A stretch of 64,000 nt of DNA from Lichina pygmaea (GCA_963422465.1 OY730169.1:2852001-2916000), one strand, 5' to 3'. Positions 49,257 to 62,104 are shown, counted from the stretch's first letter. A program made the numbers and translations. The notes: a model not told the origin generated them from the letters alone.

Positions 49257-50841
49257 ATGGCATCGGCGTCGTTTCGCGACTCGATGAGCTCCCTGGGCTG
49301 GTCCCGCCGGGACGCGACCCCGACCCGATCGTCCCCTCCGGAGCCGCAGCCCTTGCTCTCGCGTCTCGCAGGCCTTAACCCCTTCGCCTCCGAAGGCCAA
49401 GTCCGCCTGCCGACACACGAAAGCTCGGGTGCGGTGCTGCCGGCGCCGACCCGTCGCGAGGAAGAGGAGGGTTGGTTCATCTGTGAGCGTCACCGTCTCC
49501 TTGTTTTCACACCCTCCTTCTCGTCGCCCCCCCCCCCCCCCCCCCCCTCTTCCTACCGCGCCTCCGATGATTAGGGCAGTCCGGAATCGAGCGAGGGGAG
49601 ACAAGCGTCGGTCGAGGTAGATCCTACGTACGGATATGGAGCGAAACGGCGGACCAGCTGACATTTGCCCTTTGCATACTCGACAGTGAGCCGTTGGGAC
49701 CGCATCCTCCTCTTTGCCGGATGCAACATCGGTGCTCTGGTCTGCTTCACCATCTGCTTTTTCCTCTTTCCGGGCCTGGCCGCCTTTCCGCGCAAGTTCG
49801 CCATCCTGTGAGTTTGTGTCTGTGTCTGTGTTCTCCTTCCTGCCGTTGTCTGCAAGACCGACGCGCGTCGCAGCTGGACGCAAGCCCCATCCCCCCCCTC
49901 CCCCCTCCCTCTCTCTGGGCCTCTCGATCCGGCATTCGCCCGCTCCCCCCCTCTCCGCCATTGCATATTGTATCCCACCACACCACACCACTCCACTCCA
50001 CTCGAAAAAGCCTTGTTTTGGTCCGGTTCATCCACCCAACGTCTCATGCGCCTCCCCAGTCCGCCTGTGTCGGTGTCTATGCGCCGTGGTCTGCCGTCCG
50101 CCCGCTTTTGGAAGGACACCTGCTGGCTCTCGCGGCACTCGGAGCTGTCTATACCCTGCCGCTGCCGCGGCGGAAGGTGGAGGCTGATGGTGGGGTGGCG
50201 GTGCAAAAACTCCGGTCGTTTCCTCGGCTGACGTCCGGCGTTCTGGGTCATCATCACGTATCATCATCATCCCAAGTGTCTCTTAGCTGCGGATCGTGGG
50301 AGGGTTATAAACGTCGACCTAGACTGACCGCTCCTGGATGCAGTTGGTCCATGGGATCGATGCTATTCCTCGCCTCGTGGGCCGCCCTCATGGGGCCGCG
50401 AGTGTACCTCCAGCACCTCTTGTCGGGGCCGCGTCTTCCGTTCACGGCCGCATACTTTGGGTCCATCGGCTTGACCCTCTACTTTGCCATCGGCGTACGT
50501 GATCCGCTCCCGTTTCCGGCGTCCCTCTTCCTCTCTCCCTCGCAGACACGTCCAGTCGTGCTCTCCGCTTCCTTGGTCCCGCGCGGTCTCCTCTCCCCCA
50601 TCCTGATTGCCGGCCCGCGCCACAACATGTCTACACTGCCAGGCTAGGCTAACTCACGCGGTCGCCTCTCGCCGTGGTCACATGACAGCTGAAGAGCCTG
50701 CTCCTCACCATCTTCTCGTCCATCGTCCAGCTGGGCTGCCTGCTCTGGTACCTGATCAGCTACTTCCCTGGCGGATCCACCGGACTCCGCTTTGCCACCA
50801 ATTACGGTGCGAGACGGGCGGTGGCGTGGATCAACGTCTAG
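49257..50841 (+). CDS. SFT2: Sft2-family Golgi vesicle transport protein
   Basis: This is a small four-helix membrane protein of late Golgi, involved in fusion of endosome-derived vesicles. Exons 49257-49482, 49687-49807, 50344-50494 and 50689-50841 join in phase to give 216 residues (yeast Sft2 has 215). The cytosolic N-terminus is Ser/Arg-rich with GLNPF. Four hydrophobic segments follow: ILLFAGCNIGALVCFTICFF, MLFLASWAALMG, FGSIGLTLYFAIG and LLLTIFSSIVQLGCLLWYL. The loop motifs FPRKFAILWSMGSML and SYFPGGSTGLRF are family hallmarks. Intron 2 is long for this window (536 nt) and intron 1 holds a run of 21 C residues. The start is the ATG that follows a C-rich leader; an in-frame upstream extension has low-complexity sequence. 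Confidence 0.9.
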
Positions 50842-53800
50842 GCCGAGAGTCCGGGCCAGGCCTGGAAGGCCCTCCCCGGACGGCCTTGTCCCGGACGTTC
50901 GCATGGCCTGCCGTTTCCCGCAGACGATACAGCATGGTCTGGGATCCGTCGCTACAGCCCCGGCGAATTGGGGGTTCTAGCCACTGCCTCCTGGACCACC
51001 TGAGCCTGGACGTTTGATCGACCGAGTTCGCCAGCAACGGAAGATCATCCCAGGCGGGCGTGTTCAACTCCACCTGCCGTCCCCACCCCATCTCGTTCAC
51101 CTGATGCTCATCATGCCTTCACCTCACCTCTGCCTCTTTTTTGATCCGCAGCCTTGAAACACCCCCCCCCCCCCCCCCCCCCCCTTTGCACTCTCTTCGC
51201 CACGAGCCCAGATCGTACATCTCGGACCGTGGCCCCTGCCTACCGCAACGTCTCAAGCCCGTAGAAGGACGGCACCAGTCTCCGGCCTCGGGGAACAATA
51301 TCCAGTTCGACCAGTCGACCCGCCGTTCTCCATCTCGTCTTCCTACCCTTCCATCCAGCATTGCCGCCATGGCGCCCCACCGTTGCCGCCATGGGATCAA
51401 CCGGTTCTTGATGGTGCGTTAGTCCCTTCCACGGAGCTCAAGTCCCTCCAGACGATAGGGTGGATCCCGATATCGATGCTGTCGTTTGCCAGCGCAATTG
51501 AAATTCTGGGGATACCCTTCGTCTCAGAAAAACCTCAGAACGGCCACGTTGCCGTTGAAGCCGGCCATGATCTTCTGCCTCGATCTCCTAGCCCCGCTTG
51601 GAGCCACGTGAGAATGCCGAGGTCGAACGCCGTGACGTGCATGGCATGCATGGGTGGCTCGGGCCGATACAGAAGCATGGGCTCGTATCGCCGAAGGAGG
51701 GGATTTCTCTCCAGGCGTATGCCATCGTATCAGACCAGGACAGGGATGCCTCCACCCAGCGTCCCTCCTCAATCAGCCGCACGACCAGGCCATATTAAAT
51801 CGCATCCCCTCTTACAAACATGACATAGGACTGGATATGCCGAGCACGCATGAGCATACGTCAAAGCATATGCAACGACCTGGTTTCTGTCACGAAAGGC
51901 CTCAGATGGAGGATGACAGGGCACATTGAGCGATTGGCCATCCCACGGCATCGTCAGAGCCGCTCGCCTATCAGGCACCCAAGGGCCGGGGTTGTCCATG
52001 CTCTCGACGTTGCCCATCACGAGGTGGTGGCCCCCACCAGACATTGCCGGTCTCCGCTAAGGCATGGCCTCGTGAAGCCTAAAGCTTGGGATGCACGAGC
52101 AGGCGCTGTCGACCTGTACCGGAAGAACGTATTGATGCACGCAAGATTAAGTCTAATTGAGGATGAAACGAGACCTGTGCTACCGCAGCGTCCGTGGAGT
52201 CTTTGTACAACGACAACCGCCATTGACACATGTACGTACTCCGTACGAGGTGTACTTACCATCTCCACGTACTGCACCAGCATCCACTCACGACAACTTG
52301 GATAGTCGCTGCACGTACGTACGTACAGACGTGTACGTTACGTAGAGGTACGGTGGTACAGGCACATCGTACGGAGTATTCGTCATCCGGCGGCAGCACG
52401 TCGCTTCCTCACGTGGTCGGCAAGCAAGCATCAACCTACCGTACCGAAGAACAAGAGGCATCGTCAGGGGACGAGGATCGCCGGTCGACGGATCGCGGGG
52501 GTTGGACCTGCTTTCGACGGCTGGGCTCCGTCTACATGCCTGGGACTGGTAGGAATGGTAGAAGAGGCTGCGGGAGGGCACGGAGGGGGCATGTCATGGA
52601 GTCTCGGTCTTGGTGGGCTTGTCTTGTACAGCATGTTACGTACGAGGCACTTCTGTACAACGTAGCAGTTCTGCCTGCCTGGGGTACAGTACCCGTACGA
52701 GTACGTAAGCTACACAAGTTTAGAGGAAGAGATTTGAGGCAAAAGAGCTGTTTCGAGAGAGATGCTGGGTCGTCACTCTTACGACCTCTGATAATTGTCT
52801 CAAGGCTCTGATCGAAGACCAGGCGTGCCTGGAGGAGGGTGGTACGTATGTACTTCCGTACGAAAGTACAGTACGAGTACGCTGAAATTGGGAAGGGTGC
52901 TGGACCGGGCGGAACATGGTATCGACGAAAGCTTTTGTTGGCTCTTGCGGACAACGTGTGGGAGTGGCAAAAGAAGTGATGGTTTCCAAAGTATGTAGTA
53001 TGGGCAGGGAGGACGGAGTACGTACGTACATACTCGCATACTGTACCTATACGTATGTACTACCGGTACGGCACGTACCCAAGGTCTGTACTGTACGTAT
53101 GTACAAGTACATACTCTTTGCGAGAGACTAAGTTGCTCAAGTCATGAGTCCCCAGACATGGCACCACCAGGCAGCCGGGCATGCCAAGGTGCAAGCAATG
53201 TGATACTCAGCAGCCACATCGTCAAGACTCTCAAGACATCTGGATGTGCGACTGGTCTGACAAAAGTATTTGACTGCAGCTGCAGGCTTTTCGGCTTACT
53301 AAGCACGTCTACTCATGCACCTCGTACTTCCGTACTTACGTAGAGCCAGCCACACCAGCCACTTGGCAGCAAAGGAATGATTGATGAAAGCCCTCGATTC
53401 GGGGCCGTGGTCGATACGTACGAGTCCTGCATATGGTTCTCTAGCCCGAAGTTGGCTTATTCAGCAAACCCTGCCGCTGCTGCCTGTCCTCGCACGGTGG
53501 CCTGTCGTTCCCTCAGAGCCTCAACGACGTACGGAAGTACTTCCGTAAAAGGACTGGGAATGAGACAAATGACGAAAATCACAGCTTCACTCGTGCTCGG
53601 GGACATGCTGAAGTGACTCGGATTACGATGATGACCCTGATGTTTCGATGTGCTGATGTCTTGTACGTACCCATACGTACTGTGCTCTGTGTACGAGGGG
53701 TAGATTGATATGCTTAGTAAGCTGAAAAGCCTGCAACGCTACTCCGTATCTACCGGTATCTTGTTGGTCAGATCGCTCACCAGGCGCGCCAGCCATCATG

Positions 53801-54600
53801 GATCTACGAGGTAGTCCCTGAGTTCCTCGATAGGACAGCAGCTCTTCACAAGGCATGGGACTATATCACCCAAGAGTGATTGGACAAGTTGGTGGACTTG
53901 ATGCAGGCATGTTGCCAGGCAGTCATTGATGCCAACAGGGGTCACACAGAATTCTGAATCGGACAAGTATCCACATATCTCAAGAGTTTTGAACATGCGG
54001 CTCTGCAACCGACTTTTGCTTGTATCTATCTAATGGTATTTCCGCAACACGCCTTATATCGACTGTGGATTGTGGTTGTGCTGTGTGGCTGTACAGAGTG
54101 CATCTTGCTCGTACGAGCACGGAACCCCCACTTGACAGGCCTTCACCGCCGCACAGAAGTACATATGGTGGCACGACACAAGTCTGTGCGCAGCCCCATG
54201 TGCAATCAACTTTGGGTAGGTCCATCCATCTGTTACTAATGCAGCTGCAGCATCGAAGAGAAACGCTGATCTTGTCGCATTACTTATGGTCATTGCGACC
54301 AACAGCATGTAGGAGTGTAAGCAGACTTGTGTCGTGACGCTGTACGTACTGGTAGAGGGGTCAGTACGGAGTATAGAGTACGAACCGTCGTCGTAGCACT
54401 GATAGGGCTACAGATTCCAGTGGCCCAATGCGGTAGTGTGTGGCAGGCTTAGTAGAGATGAGTCCAGTGCTGCTTTCTGATGCCCTGCTGTTTTGCTTGA
54501 TGCTGATGAGGGAGAAAGGAAAGGGAAGAAAAAAGAAAAGACGGCAAAAGGGGAAAGAAAAGGTACGAGCGAGCACGTTCGCCGGTGCATTACTTTTGTA
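50842..54600. other. Intergenic region rich in GTAC/TACG motifs
   Basis: About 3.8 kb without a supported gene. A C homopolymer lies at 51162-51184. GTAC/TACG-rich patches lie at 52229-52375, 52634-52710, 52841-52880, 53016-53115, 53326-53342, 53414-53423, 53529-53549 and 53662-53681. A stretch at 51360-51420 contains ATGGCGCCCCACCGTTGCCGCCATGG with an imperfect inverted repeat. Open frames have no domains or consistent splice partners. Confidence 0.5.
51162..51184. repeat. C homopolymer, 23 nt
   Basis: An uninterrupted run of C residues preceded by TTGAAACA, about 320 bp downstream of the SFT2 stop codon. Confidence 0.9.
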
Positions 54601-56189
54601 GCATGATGTGCTCCCACCACCGAAGACGCAAGAAGTGATGAGGCAAGGTCGAGAAGGAAGGAGAATTGCTGTAAATTCGATTCGGAGCAAAAAACAATTA
54701 ATTAGTGAGCAACTCCGTGCTGGTCGAAGCTCGCTCCGTTCAACACGCGCTTCTCTTTTCTCGTTCTCTCCGCCACCCCACACTTTACACCCACAACCAC
54801 GACCGCAACCACCGCACACATTTACGCATCTCGCACATCTCTCCGGTCTTCTCTTTCCCCACATCTCCTGTCCGAGCTTCGATCCATATCCTCAACCTTG
54901 TCGTCGGCATCCCGGTTGTGTGTGTCGTTTTCATTCTCATCGGCCACCCTCCCCCGTGTCGTCGTCCTTGACAACTTTTTTTTCCTTGCCCGGGCTGCAA
55001 AGTTCTTGTCCGACCCCGGGCCGGTGAAGAAACAACCCAATCGAAACAACCCAACCGACCCAGCTGGATCCGATCACGTCGGGGCTCGACGGAGCTTCTC
55101 AGGTTCTGGGAATTCGGCGATCGTGCTTGATCCAATCGAACGCTCAATCACAATTTCCCGCTTCCGTCATCGTGGTGGCCCCACACGCCAGCAACCGTCT
55201 GGCCCGGCCCTAGGCCTGACTTAACGTCTGGTGCAGGTCAGGGAAGGGCAAGAGAAAGGCGGATAGACGTCGGTCGACGGTGGGAAATCACATCCTTCAT
55301 CGGTATGTGCGTCTCCGCAAAGACTAGGGCTTGTGCGGCTTGAGACCATCGAGAGCTAGTCGAACCCCCAAACTTGACCTTCAACCGGCCCGCTTACGAC
55401 CAATCTCTAGGAACGGATTCGGGCTTGCAACGCCGCTCGTCGTTCGCTGGACATCCTGTCGCTTTGGCCCTTCTCGAACGCACGAAAGACCGAAGGGGCT
55501 CGCGGGACCCAGGAGGTGTGTCTGCCGCTCGTGCGTCCGCTTGATATTGCCTCGTCCTTCCCGGCCGGTCGACGCTGCGTATCTGATACTCCGACCGTTT
55601 GGGGAGCGGATACGTCCACATCGAGGACAACGCAAGGTGTTCGTAAGGTCTTGGGGCTCTACGCGTTCGGGCACGGGCGCCTACGGATCAAGCTCTGACT
55701 CCCGACACGTTGGCAGCGCAGAGCCTCGCATGGACCCTTGACTGGGTGACGCATCCAGCAGAGCTCAATTGAGACCGGCCTTGTCCATTGCCGGGCAGCG
55801 CCCGCAGCAGTCTCCGCCGCTCGTCTTGTCGTGTCCTCGCTAGCGTCCAATCTCGGGCCACGTATCATCGTTCGGTGGCATTTTTTGAGCCTCTTTGGTG
55901 CTTTAGCGTCGCTTCTGACAGCTCTCTCTCCCTCTCTACGAACTTGCCGGAGCAAGCAACCGACGTCTCTGGCCTGGCACGAAGCTGCTGGTCCTCCGCG
56001 TGAGGCGCGGTGCGGCAAGGCCGACCTTCCCTTTCCCTTCGCCGTCTGTCATCTCCGATCACGCTCGTCTCGACTTTCGGGTCAGGCCACCTTCGTCTGA
56101 AGGGGGGAGCAGGGGGGAGGCTCGAGGTGGTGAAGCAGCGCGCTTGAACCGTTCCCGTTGTGCGTCTGGAAGACGCCTCTCCGCACAAG
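54601..56189. promoter_or_regulatory. Promoter and pyrimidine-rich leader of the LARP1-like gene
   Basis: About 1.6 kb precede the LARP1-like start codon. The plus strand is pyrimidine-rich, especially at 54740-54970 and 55911-55940 (CTCTCTCTCCCTCTCT). There are several donor- and acceptor-like sites but no supported coding exon. I infer a long 5' UTR, perhaps with an intron. Confidence 0.4.
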
Positions 56190-59100
56190 ATGGCATCGAA
56201 TTCAAAACCCGGGGCCGGGTCGCCAGCACCTACGCCCGCATTCTCGTACGCTCAAGCGGCCAAGGGACGGTCCGCTTCGGTCCCGTCGACCCCCGCTCAG
56301 GCTCAGACCCCAACCCCGGCTCCAACTCCCACACCGGCTCCCGAGCAGCCCTCGAAGAGTGCGGCCGCGCCAGCCGCGACCGAGTCGAGCCCTTCCAAGG
56401 CGCCCGAGAACGGCGTCTCGAAAGAACGAAGAAGCTCAACAAGTGGTGGGGAGCATTCTGCTGCGAAGCCGAGCGAGTCCGTGGCCCCGGCGACCGCCGC
56501 CACCACAGCCACCACCACCGCCGCCGCCGCCGCCGCCGCCACGGCCACCGCCACGGCAACACCATCCGGCAGCGGCGAAGCCACCTCACAGGAGTCGTCA
56601 ACCTCGTCCCAACGGCCGACGCAGCTACCGTCGTCCAAATCAACATCTTCCTCGCCCAGTTGCGGTGGTAGTGGCATCTCGACCGTTCCCGCCGCGGTGC
56701 CGGGTAATGACGAGGAGGCGCCGTCGATGCCAAGCGTGGCTTCGGATCCCGGCTGGGAAAAGCAGTCGCAGTTGTCAGCAGCAAGCGCGGATGAGCCCGG
56801 TGGCCCAAACACCGCCGACAAGGCCAAGAGGGCAGGCAAAGACGATCAGCAAGTGCGGACCCCGAACTTGGTTGCCGCACCGGTCCCGCCCGTCAACTTC
56901 TGGCAACAACGAATAGAAGCGCAAGCGTCAAAGGTCAAGGTCAAGCCCACCGGTCTGGCTGCGGGCCCGCGGCCCACTCCGTCGGACGCGAGGCCGACCC
57001 CGAACGTGGCCGCCGGCGGACGTTCGTCCGAAGACGGGACGGTCGATAAGGCTGCAGAGCCGTCGAAAACACATGTCGGCAAGGGCGCGACAGAACTGCC
57101 GGCCAACGGCGACGTGGCAGCCGCCGGCGACGCGGCCCAGCCCCAAGAATCGAACCCTTCGAGGGACCGAGCCCGGAACGGCCCCGTCGAGAGAAATCGC
57201 GAAGACGCTCAAGGTTCGTCCCGTAGACTCCTGTTACGACATGCAACCCTCCAAAGGCCGAACGCGCCTGACTGACTTCGGGTCGTAGTGTTCAAAAAAC
57301 CGCCTCCGAGGTCGCGAAACGTACCGGAGAGGGAAAAGCAGAGGGCCGCCGAAACGCGAGCCGCGCTGCTTCCGGTCATGGACTCGTCTGCCTGGCCGAC
57401 CCCTGACACGGCCAAGGACCGTCCGCAGAGGAAGCTTCAAGACAAGACCGACAAGGGCGAAGCCGAGCGGTCCCAGGCCACGGCCTCCAAGCCTCACAAG
57501 AGGGACAAGTGGACCAATCTTCCTTACACGCCGACGGTGGTCTTCGAAACGCAGCTGAGCCCGCAGCGGCTCGCGAGGTCTGGTCGAGGTGGCCGTGGCG
57601 GCGGTCGAGGCGGCGCCCCGGCCCCAGGGGGAAGTCTCCGCAGCGACAAGGGTCTATCTGGGCTGGGCATATCGACCGGCCGGGTCGACGGGGAGGAGCC
57701 CACGAGTCGGGGGCGCGGGGAAGCCCCCTTGTCAAGGCCGCACGTGCCTGCCGACCGAACGCCGAAACGCGCCTCCAGCGCTGGCCCACAGGCCGGTAGG
57801 GAGCAGCGGAGAGCGATGCCGCCGCAGCCGCCGCCGCAGCCGCCGCCGCCGCCCTCCCCCGGGAGGAGGCGAGAGTCGGACATGTTGGGCTCACGGCACG
57901 CCGAGCGGAGGGCATCGGCGCAGGCTCGGCGAATCTCAAACGCCGCCCAGGCGGAGAACGGTCAGAGAGGTCGGGTCGACTCGAGGCAGAACGGCCGGGG
58001 AAGCGAAGCGAACTTCCACCAACAACAGCAGCAGGTGACGATGAGCGGTGCAGCGGACCGCTCTCATCCACCGAGCGTGCACGACGGACAGCCCCACGCG
58101 AGGTCGTCTGGGTACGAACGTCGGGGCGACGTGTCCGGGCGAGGCCATGATCATGCTGCTCGAGAATCCGGACCCCATGGACCTCACGGGCCTCACGGAC
58201 CCCACCGCGAACGCGGCGACGGCCGCCCGGACCGTGCCCGCGGAGGCGGCTTCCGGGGTGGGCGCAGCAACGGGAACAGCAACCACATCAGCAACGGCAG
58301 TGGCGGTGGCTACGGCGGCGCTGGACCCCATCACGCCTTCTCCAACGGGAATCCGGCCGGGCCCCCAAGTGCTTCTTCGTACTCGGCCGGGAGAGGCTCG
58401 AGCTACGGCGGCTATCAGCACTCTCACCACGGCCGGCATCCAAGTGCGGGCCGTTCAAACTCCAACATGTCCCGTTCTAGAAGTCACCGGCATCAGTCGC
58501 GCTCGCCGACTCGTTCGAATCATGCAGCCTTCGGCCGGTACGCCGGTGTCCCTGGCAGCTCGCCGCCCGTAAGCCAGATCCAAACCCAGATCGCGCCAAC
58601 ATACGAGTATCAAGCTCTGCAAGCCATGAGCGCGGTACCGTTCTCTCCGTACGTTGAGCAGTACTCGGTCATGAGCATGGTGTCGATGCAGATGTACGTC
58701 CCCACCGCCCCTGGTCAAACGATGGATTTCTACGTGTACTGACGGACCGAACAGGGACTACTACTTCTCGGTCGATAACCTCTGCAAGGATCTTTACCTC
58801 AGGAAACACATGGATTCGTACGGTTTCGTCTTCCTGCAGTTTGTTGCGGGCTTCAACCGCATCCGCCAGCTCACACAAGACCCTGAAGTCCTTCGATACG
58901 CTTCCCATCAGTCTCGTACCATCGAGCTCTACCACGGCGCGGACGGTTACGATCGAGTCCGTCGGATTGAAGGTTGGCAGCAATGGATCCTCGCGCCCGA
59001 CGATCGAGAACCATCCGCCCGGGACGACCTGCCGAACAACGGCCCACCCCTTCCCGTGGAGCAGGCACCACCGTCTACGGACATGCGGTATTCCGAGTCC

Positions 59101-59310
59101 AACCGCCACAGCATCGGCTCGGCTGAGTTTCCCGCGCCGTGCCTCGAGCGACCCGGCCACGATGCTGTCTACGCCGGCGTGAACGGTGCTTCGCAGCATG
59201 TCGTCGGGGCGTCGTTCGCGCCACTTCCGAACGGGACGTCCGCCACCACGTCAACGACGACGGCGTCGGCGTCGACGACCACGTCCCCGATAGCGGCGGC
59301 AACGACAACT

Positions 59311-59342
<32 letters not shown>

Positions 59343-60320
59343 AACGATGATAGATGGTGATGCAGGCGTTGATGAAAAGCCTCTCGTGCTCGCCTCTGGC
59401 GAGGACTTGACGCCCGCCGTCCCGCCCCCAACCTTCCAGGAGGAGACGCAGCAACGAGAGGCGGCCTCGGTGGATTCCTTTGCCGATAGGCAGGTTGAGA
59501 ATCTGATGATGGTGATCCGTGATCCGGCCAGCGCGCCTCCCGAGGCGCTGCGCCATCCGGCCGTCATGCGAACATTTTCGAATGGGTCGATCGACGAGAA
59601 GACGATCGCGGAGGCGTTCGAGGACGGTCCCCCCCGGATGGAGCCACGACCAAATGGCAATGAAGGCTCGTACGTGGTCACGACGCAACAGGGTTTCTGA
59701 TGGGGACGGGAATTACTGACTGCCCTGGGTTCGATCGTTCCAGTCTGGTGATCTCTGGGGCGAAACATCTCCAGTCGCTCTCCCCTCCCCCGCGTTCCAG
59801 CGCCAGGCTCCACGGCGCTACTGCTTCTCCACCTGTTTTCTGGATGAAGGATCGCGAGAACCCCCTCGGAATTTTCCCAGACGGTCTGCTGCACGAGTCT
59901 TATAGCAACTTTCGCGAGGGCGCCTTGAGGCAGCGCGAGTCGACCGCGACCGGCGCGTGTCCGGTCGACATGACGCTGCTGTACGAGTTCTGGTCGCATT
60001 TTCTTGTTCGAAATTTCAACACGCGCATGTACGAGGAGTTTCGTGGGCTGGCGTTGGAGGATCTCTCGCAGCGGCAGACGGACGTCGGGTTCAAGCATCT
60101 CGTTTGCTACTACGACGCCTGCCTGAACGGACAGCACATCATCCCAGACCTGGTCGCGCAGGATTACATCAACATTGTCGAGGACGAGGGCGAAGATCGG
60201 GAGCGGTTGGGATTCGGCAAGCTGCGTTGCTCGTGGCGCAACGGCGCCTTGAACCTGAGGAATCGGAAGAAGATTGACTCTCTTCTCGGTGTCGAGCTGA
60301 AGGCGAGACTGGATCATTGA
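56190..60320 (+). CDS. LARP1-type La-related RNA-binding protein
   Basis: This cytoplasmic RNA-binding protein belongs to the La-related class that controls translation and stability of growth-related mRNAs. Four exons (56190-57213, 57289-58693, 58755-59669, 59744-60320) join in phase to give 1,306 residues. Residues 1-800 are disordered, with Pro/Ala/Thr runs and RGG-like stretches (RGGRGGGRGG, RGGGFRGG). The La motif starts at residue 811: DYYFSVDNLCKDLYLRKHMD, then GFVFLQFVAGFNRIRQLT. Near the C-terminus (about 1210-1265) sit helices like the DM15/HEAT-like cap-binding repeat of LARP1: EEFRGLALEDL, VGFKHLVCYYDACLNG and RIIP-like HIIPDLVAQDY. A poly-Thr run from an (ACG)n repeat lies near 59311-59343. 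Introns 2 and 3 use GTACGT donors. With only one DM15-like repeat recognisable, Slr1/Sro9-type family members are an alternative name. Confidence 0.88.
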
Positions 60321-61852
60321 TGGATCGGGCAAAGCATTTGCGCAGCGAACACCGTCCAAGACACCGTTCGCAGATGTTTGCCGGAGACCTTTGATGGTCT
60401 TGTCATCGACCGTCGACGGCTACGGCATGATATGCGCCGACAACGACTTTCCAGATACCTCGCCGAAGGCTGATTTCCTTTCGATTCGGATCCTCGGCGA
60501 CGGCTTGCCAGAGGACGTCCGGCCTGCAGTCTTGGGACTCTTTCATCTCGTGTTTCTCGTCGTCGAGGCATGTCCATCTATCTGTACATCGGGGAGGGCA
60601 TTGATCGTTTGGGGGTTTTGGCAGGGGGGGTGGGGGGTTCTGCTGCTCATTCCAGCCTTTGTCAATCTTCCCCTGCTGTTTCAGTTGAGATTTCGTCGAG
60701 CCCTTCCCATTCTTCCTTTTCCTCTTCCTTTTCTTCACAACGTTATGGCATCGTCTCGAGCAAGGACTGTTTTCCAACTCTAATCCTTCCCCCGCACACG
60801 GTGTTGCTCCTCCGAAGGACAACTAGAAACGCATGCCTCGAAGCATACATGAATTTACCCACTGGCTCTGCCAACAATGCTTCGGGCGATGGCGCCAAGC
60901 ATTCATTCACCTGGCAACTGCTGCGTTTCATTACGGTCACTTCTTGTGGGGTTTCACTTTCGTGTCTCGATAGGGATGCCTCTCTTTGTCCCTCGTTCGT
61001 TTGCCATGCAGGTCGTCCTGGTTTCCACGTCGTTTTGCTCTCTCGCTTGCTCAGCCCTGTCACTTCTTTTTGGCTTCTACTTTGTCTGCACCAGTGAGCG
61101 TCAACCTCAAAACCTGCGGCCGTCGTTCTACCCTAGCTTGTCCACGTCTCATGGCCCATCTTCGTTCCTTTTCAGCAGTTCCATCGACGCCGATTCCTGT
61201 TCTTCATTTTTCGTTCTTCTGTACGGACTTGCTCTGTTCCACTGGCTCTTCTCCTCTTTCTGTTCGCCCTCTCTTTCCCTTTCCCATGCTCTCGTTGTCA
61301 TTCTTCTGTCCTTGTGCCTCTCACGTACAGAGCCCTTTCCCGAAAAATGCCCTATTCTCGTGTCTCTTCTTTACACCTCTGTTTTCTTTTCAGGGAGATG
61401 GGGCCAGGGGAACAGAAAGTTGGTCAAAAACAAAAAGATAGATTTTTTGTGGTTGCTTGGGCTCGAAAGCGGATCGGATTACATCGGGCAAATCAATCGA
61501 GTTCAAAACTGCAGTGAACACTTGCAACTTGTCGTCGTACGGCACTTGGCAGTTGCCCTTCTCCGATGTTTGGAGTAGGGGGGGGTGGACATCTGGAGTT
61601 TGCCTGTGTCTGAGTGATATCGTCACGTGCAAGAAACATAATGTTCTCGTACTTGTAACTATCTGCTGGTATACGGAGGCCCGCGCCAAAAGTACTCGGA
61701 GAGATTTCTACAAGAGTGACAAAGGTTGTGAGACTATCCCGTAATTCCCCTCAGGGCAATTTTTTTATTCTTGTTGTTGTCCACCACCACCACACCACCT
61801 CTATTGTTTGAGGTCTTGAAGTTTGAAGTTCTCAAGTATCTTCTCATAAGGC
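60321..61852. other. Downstream region of the LARP1-like gene
   Basis: About 1.5 kb. The first part is probably 3' UTR. The plus strand at 60660-61420 is T/C-rich and open in more than one frame, with hydrophobic low-complexity translations that do not resemble known proteins. I support no gene here. Confidence 0.45.
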
Positions 61853-62104
61853 TCAGTCTTCTTCCCATTCCAAACTGTCACTATTCTTATCATTGTTGTT
61901 ATCATCGCTGTTCTTGTTCTTGTCTGTGGGGTTCGTGACTGGATGGTAGCCACGGTCGCATATAACCTGACAGATTTGATAGATTGTGCTGGAAGAAAGG
62001 TCTGTAAGATCACTGATATACTTCACAGGTATATCTTCTTCAAGAAGAGCAAGCACACATGCTTTCTGTGCAATGCTGATGCTTTTGTTGGCTGTGGTTT
62101 ATCA
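61853..62104 (-). pseudogene. Tc1/mariner-like transposase helix-turn-helix fragment
   Basis: A minus-strand frame of about 80 codons, bounded by stop codons on both sides and without its own clear ATG. It reads like the N-terminal DNA-binding helix-turn-helix of Tc1/mariner-type transposases in fungi: a first helix ACVLALLEEDIPVKYIS, a turn, a recognition helix LSSSTIYQICQ, then DRGYHP. An Asn/Asp/Lys-rich tail (NKNSDDNNNDKNSDS) follows and then a stop. No catalytic DDE domain follows within the window. I infer a degraded insertion, or an exon of a gene that borrowed the domain. Base composition is AT-richer than the flanks. Confidence 0.5.

Noticed and set aside
48819-49991. 390-codon minus-strand frame over the SFT2 leader and first exons
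   Set aside because: It is antisense to SFT2, Gly/Arg-biased, and interrupted by poly-C-derived Gly runs.
59700-59745. GGTTCGATC-like tRNA B-box near the LARP1-like gene
   Set aside because: It lies within an intron whose ends are fixed by phase, and no A-box or cloverleaf can be drawn around it.
60877-61578. 233-codon plus-strand frame with hydrophobic stretches
   Set aside because: The Ser/Phe/Leu/Cys bias follows from T/C-rich DNA; there is no family resemblance, and overlapping frames look alike.
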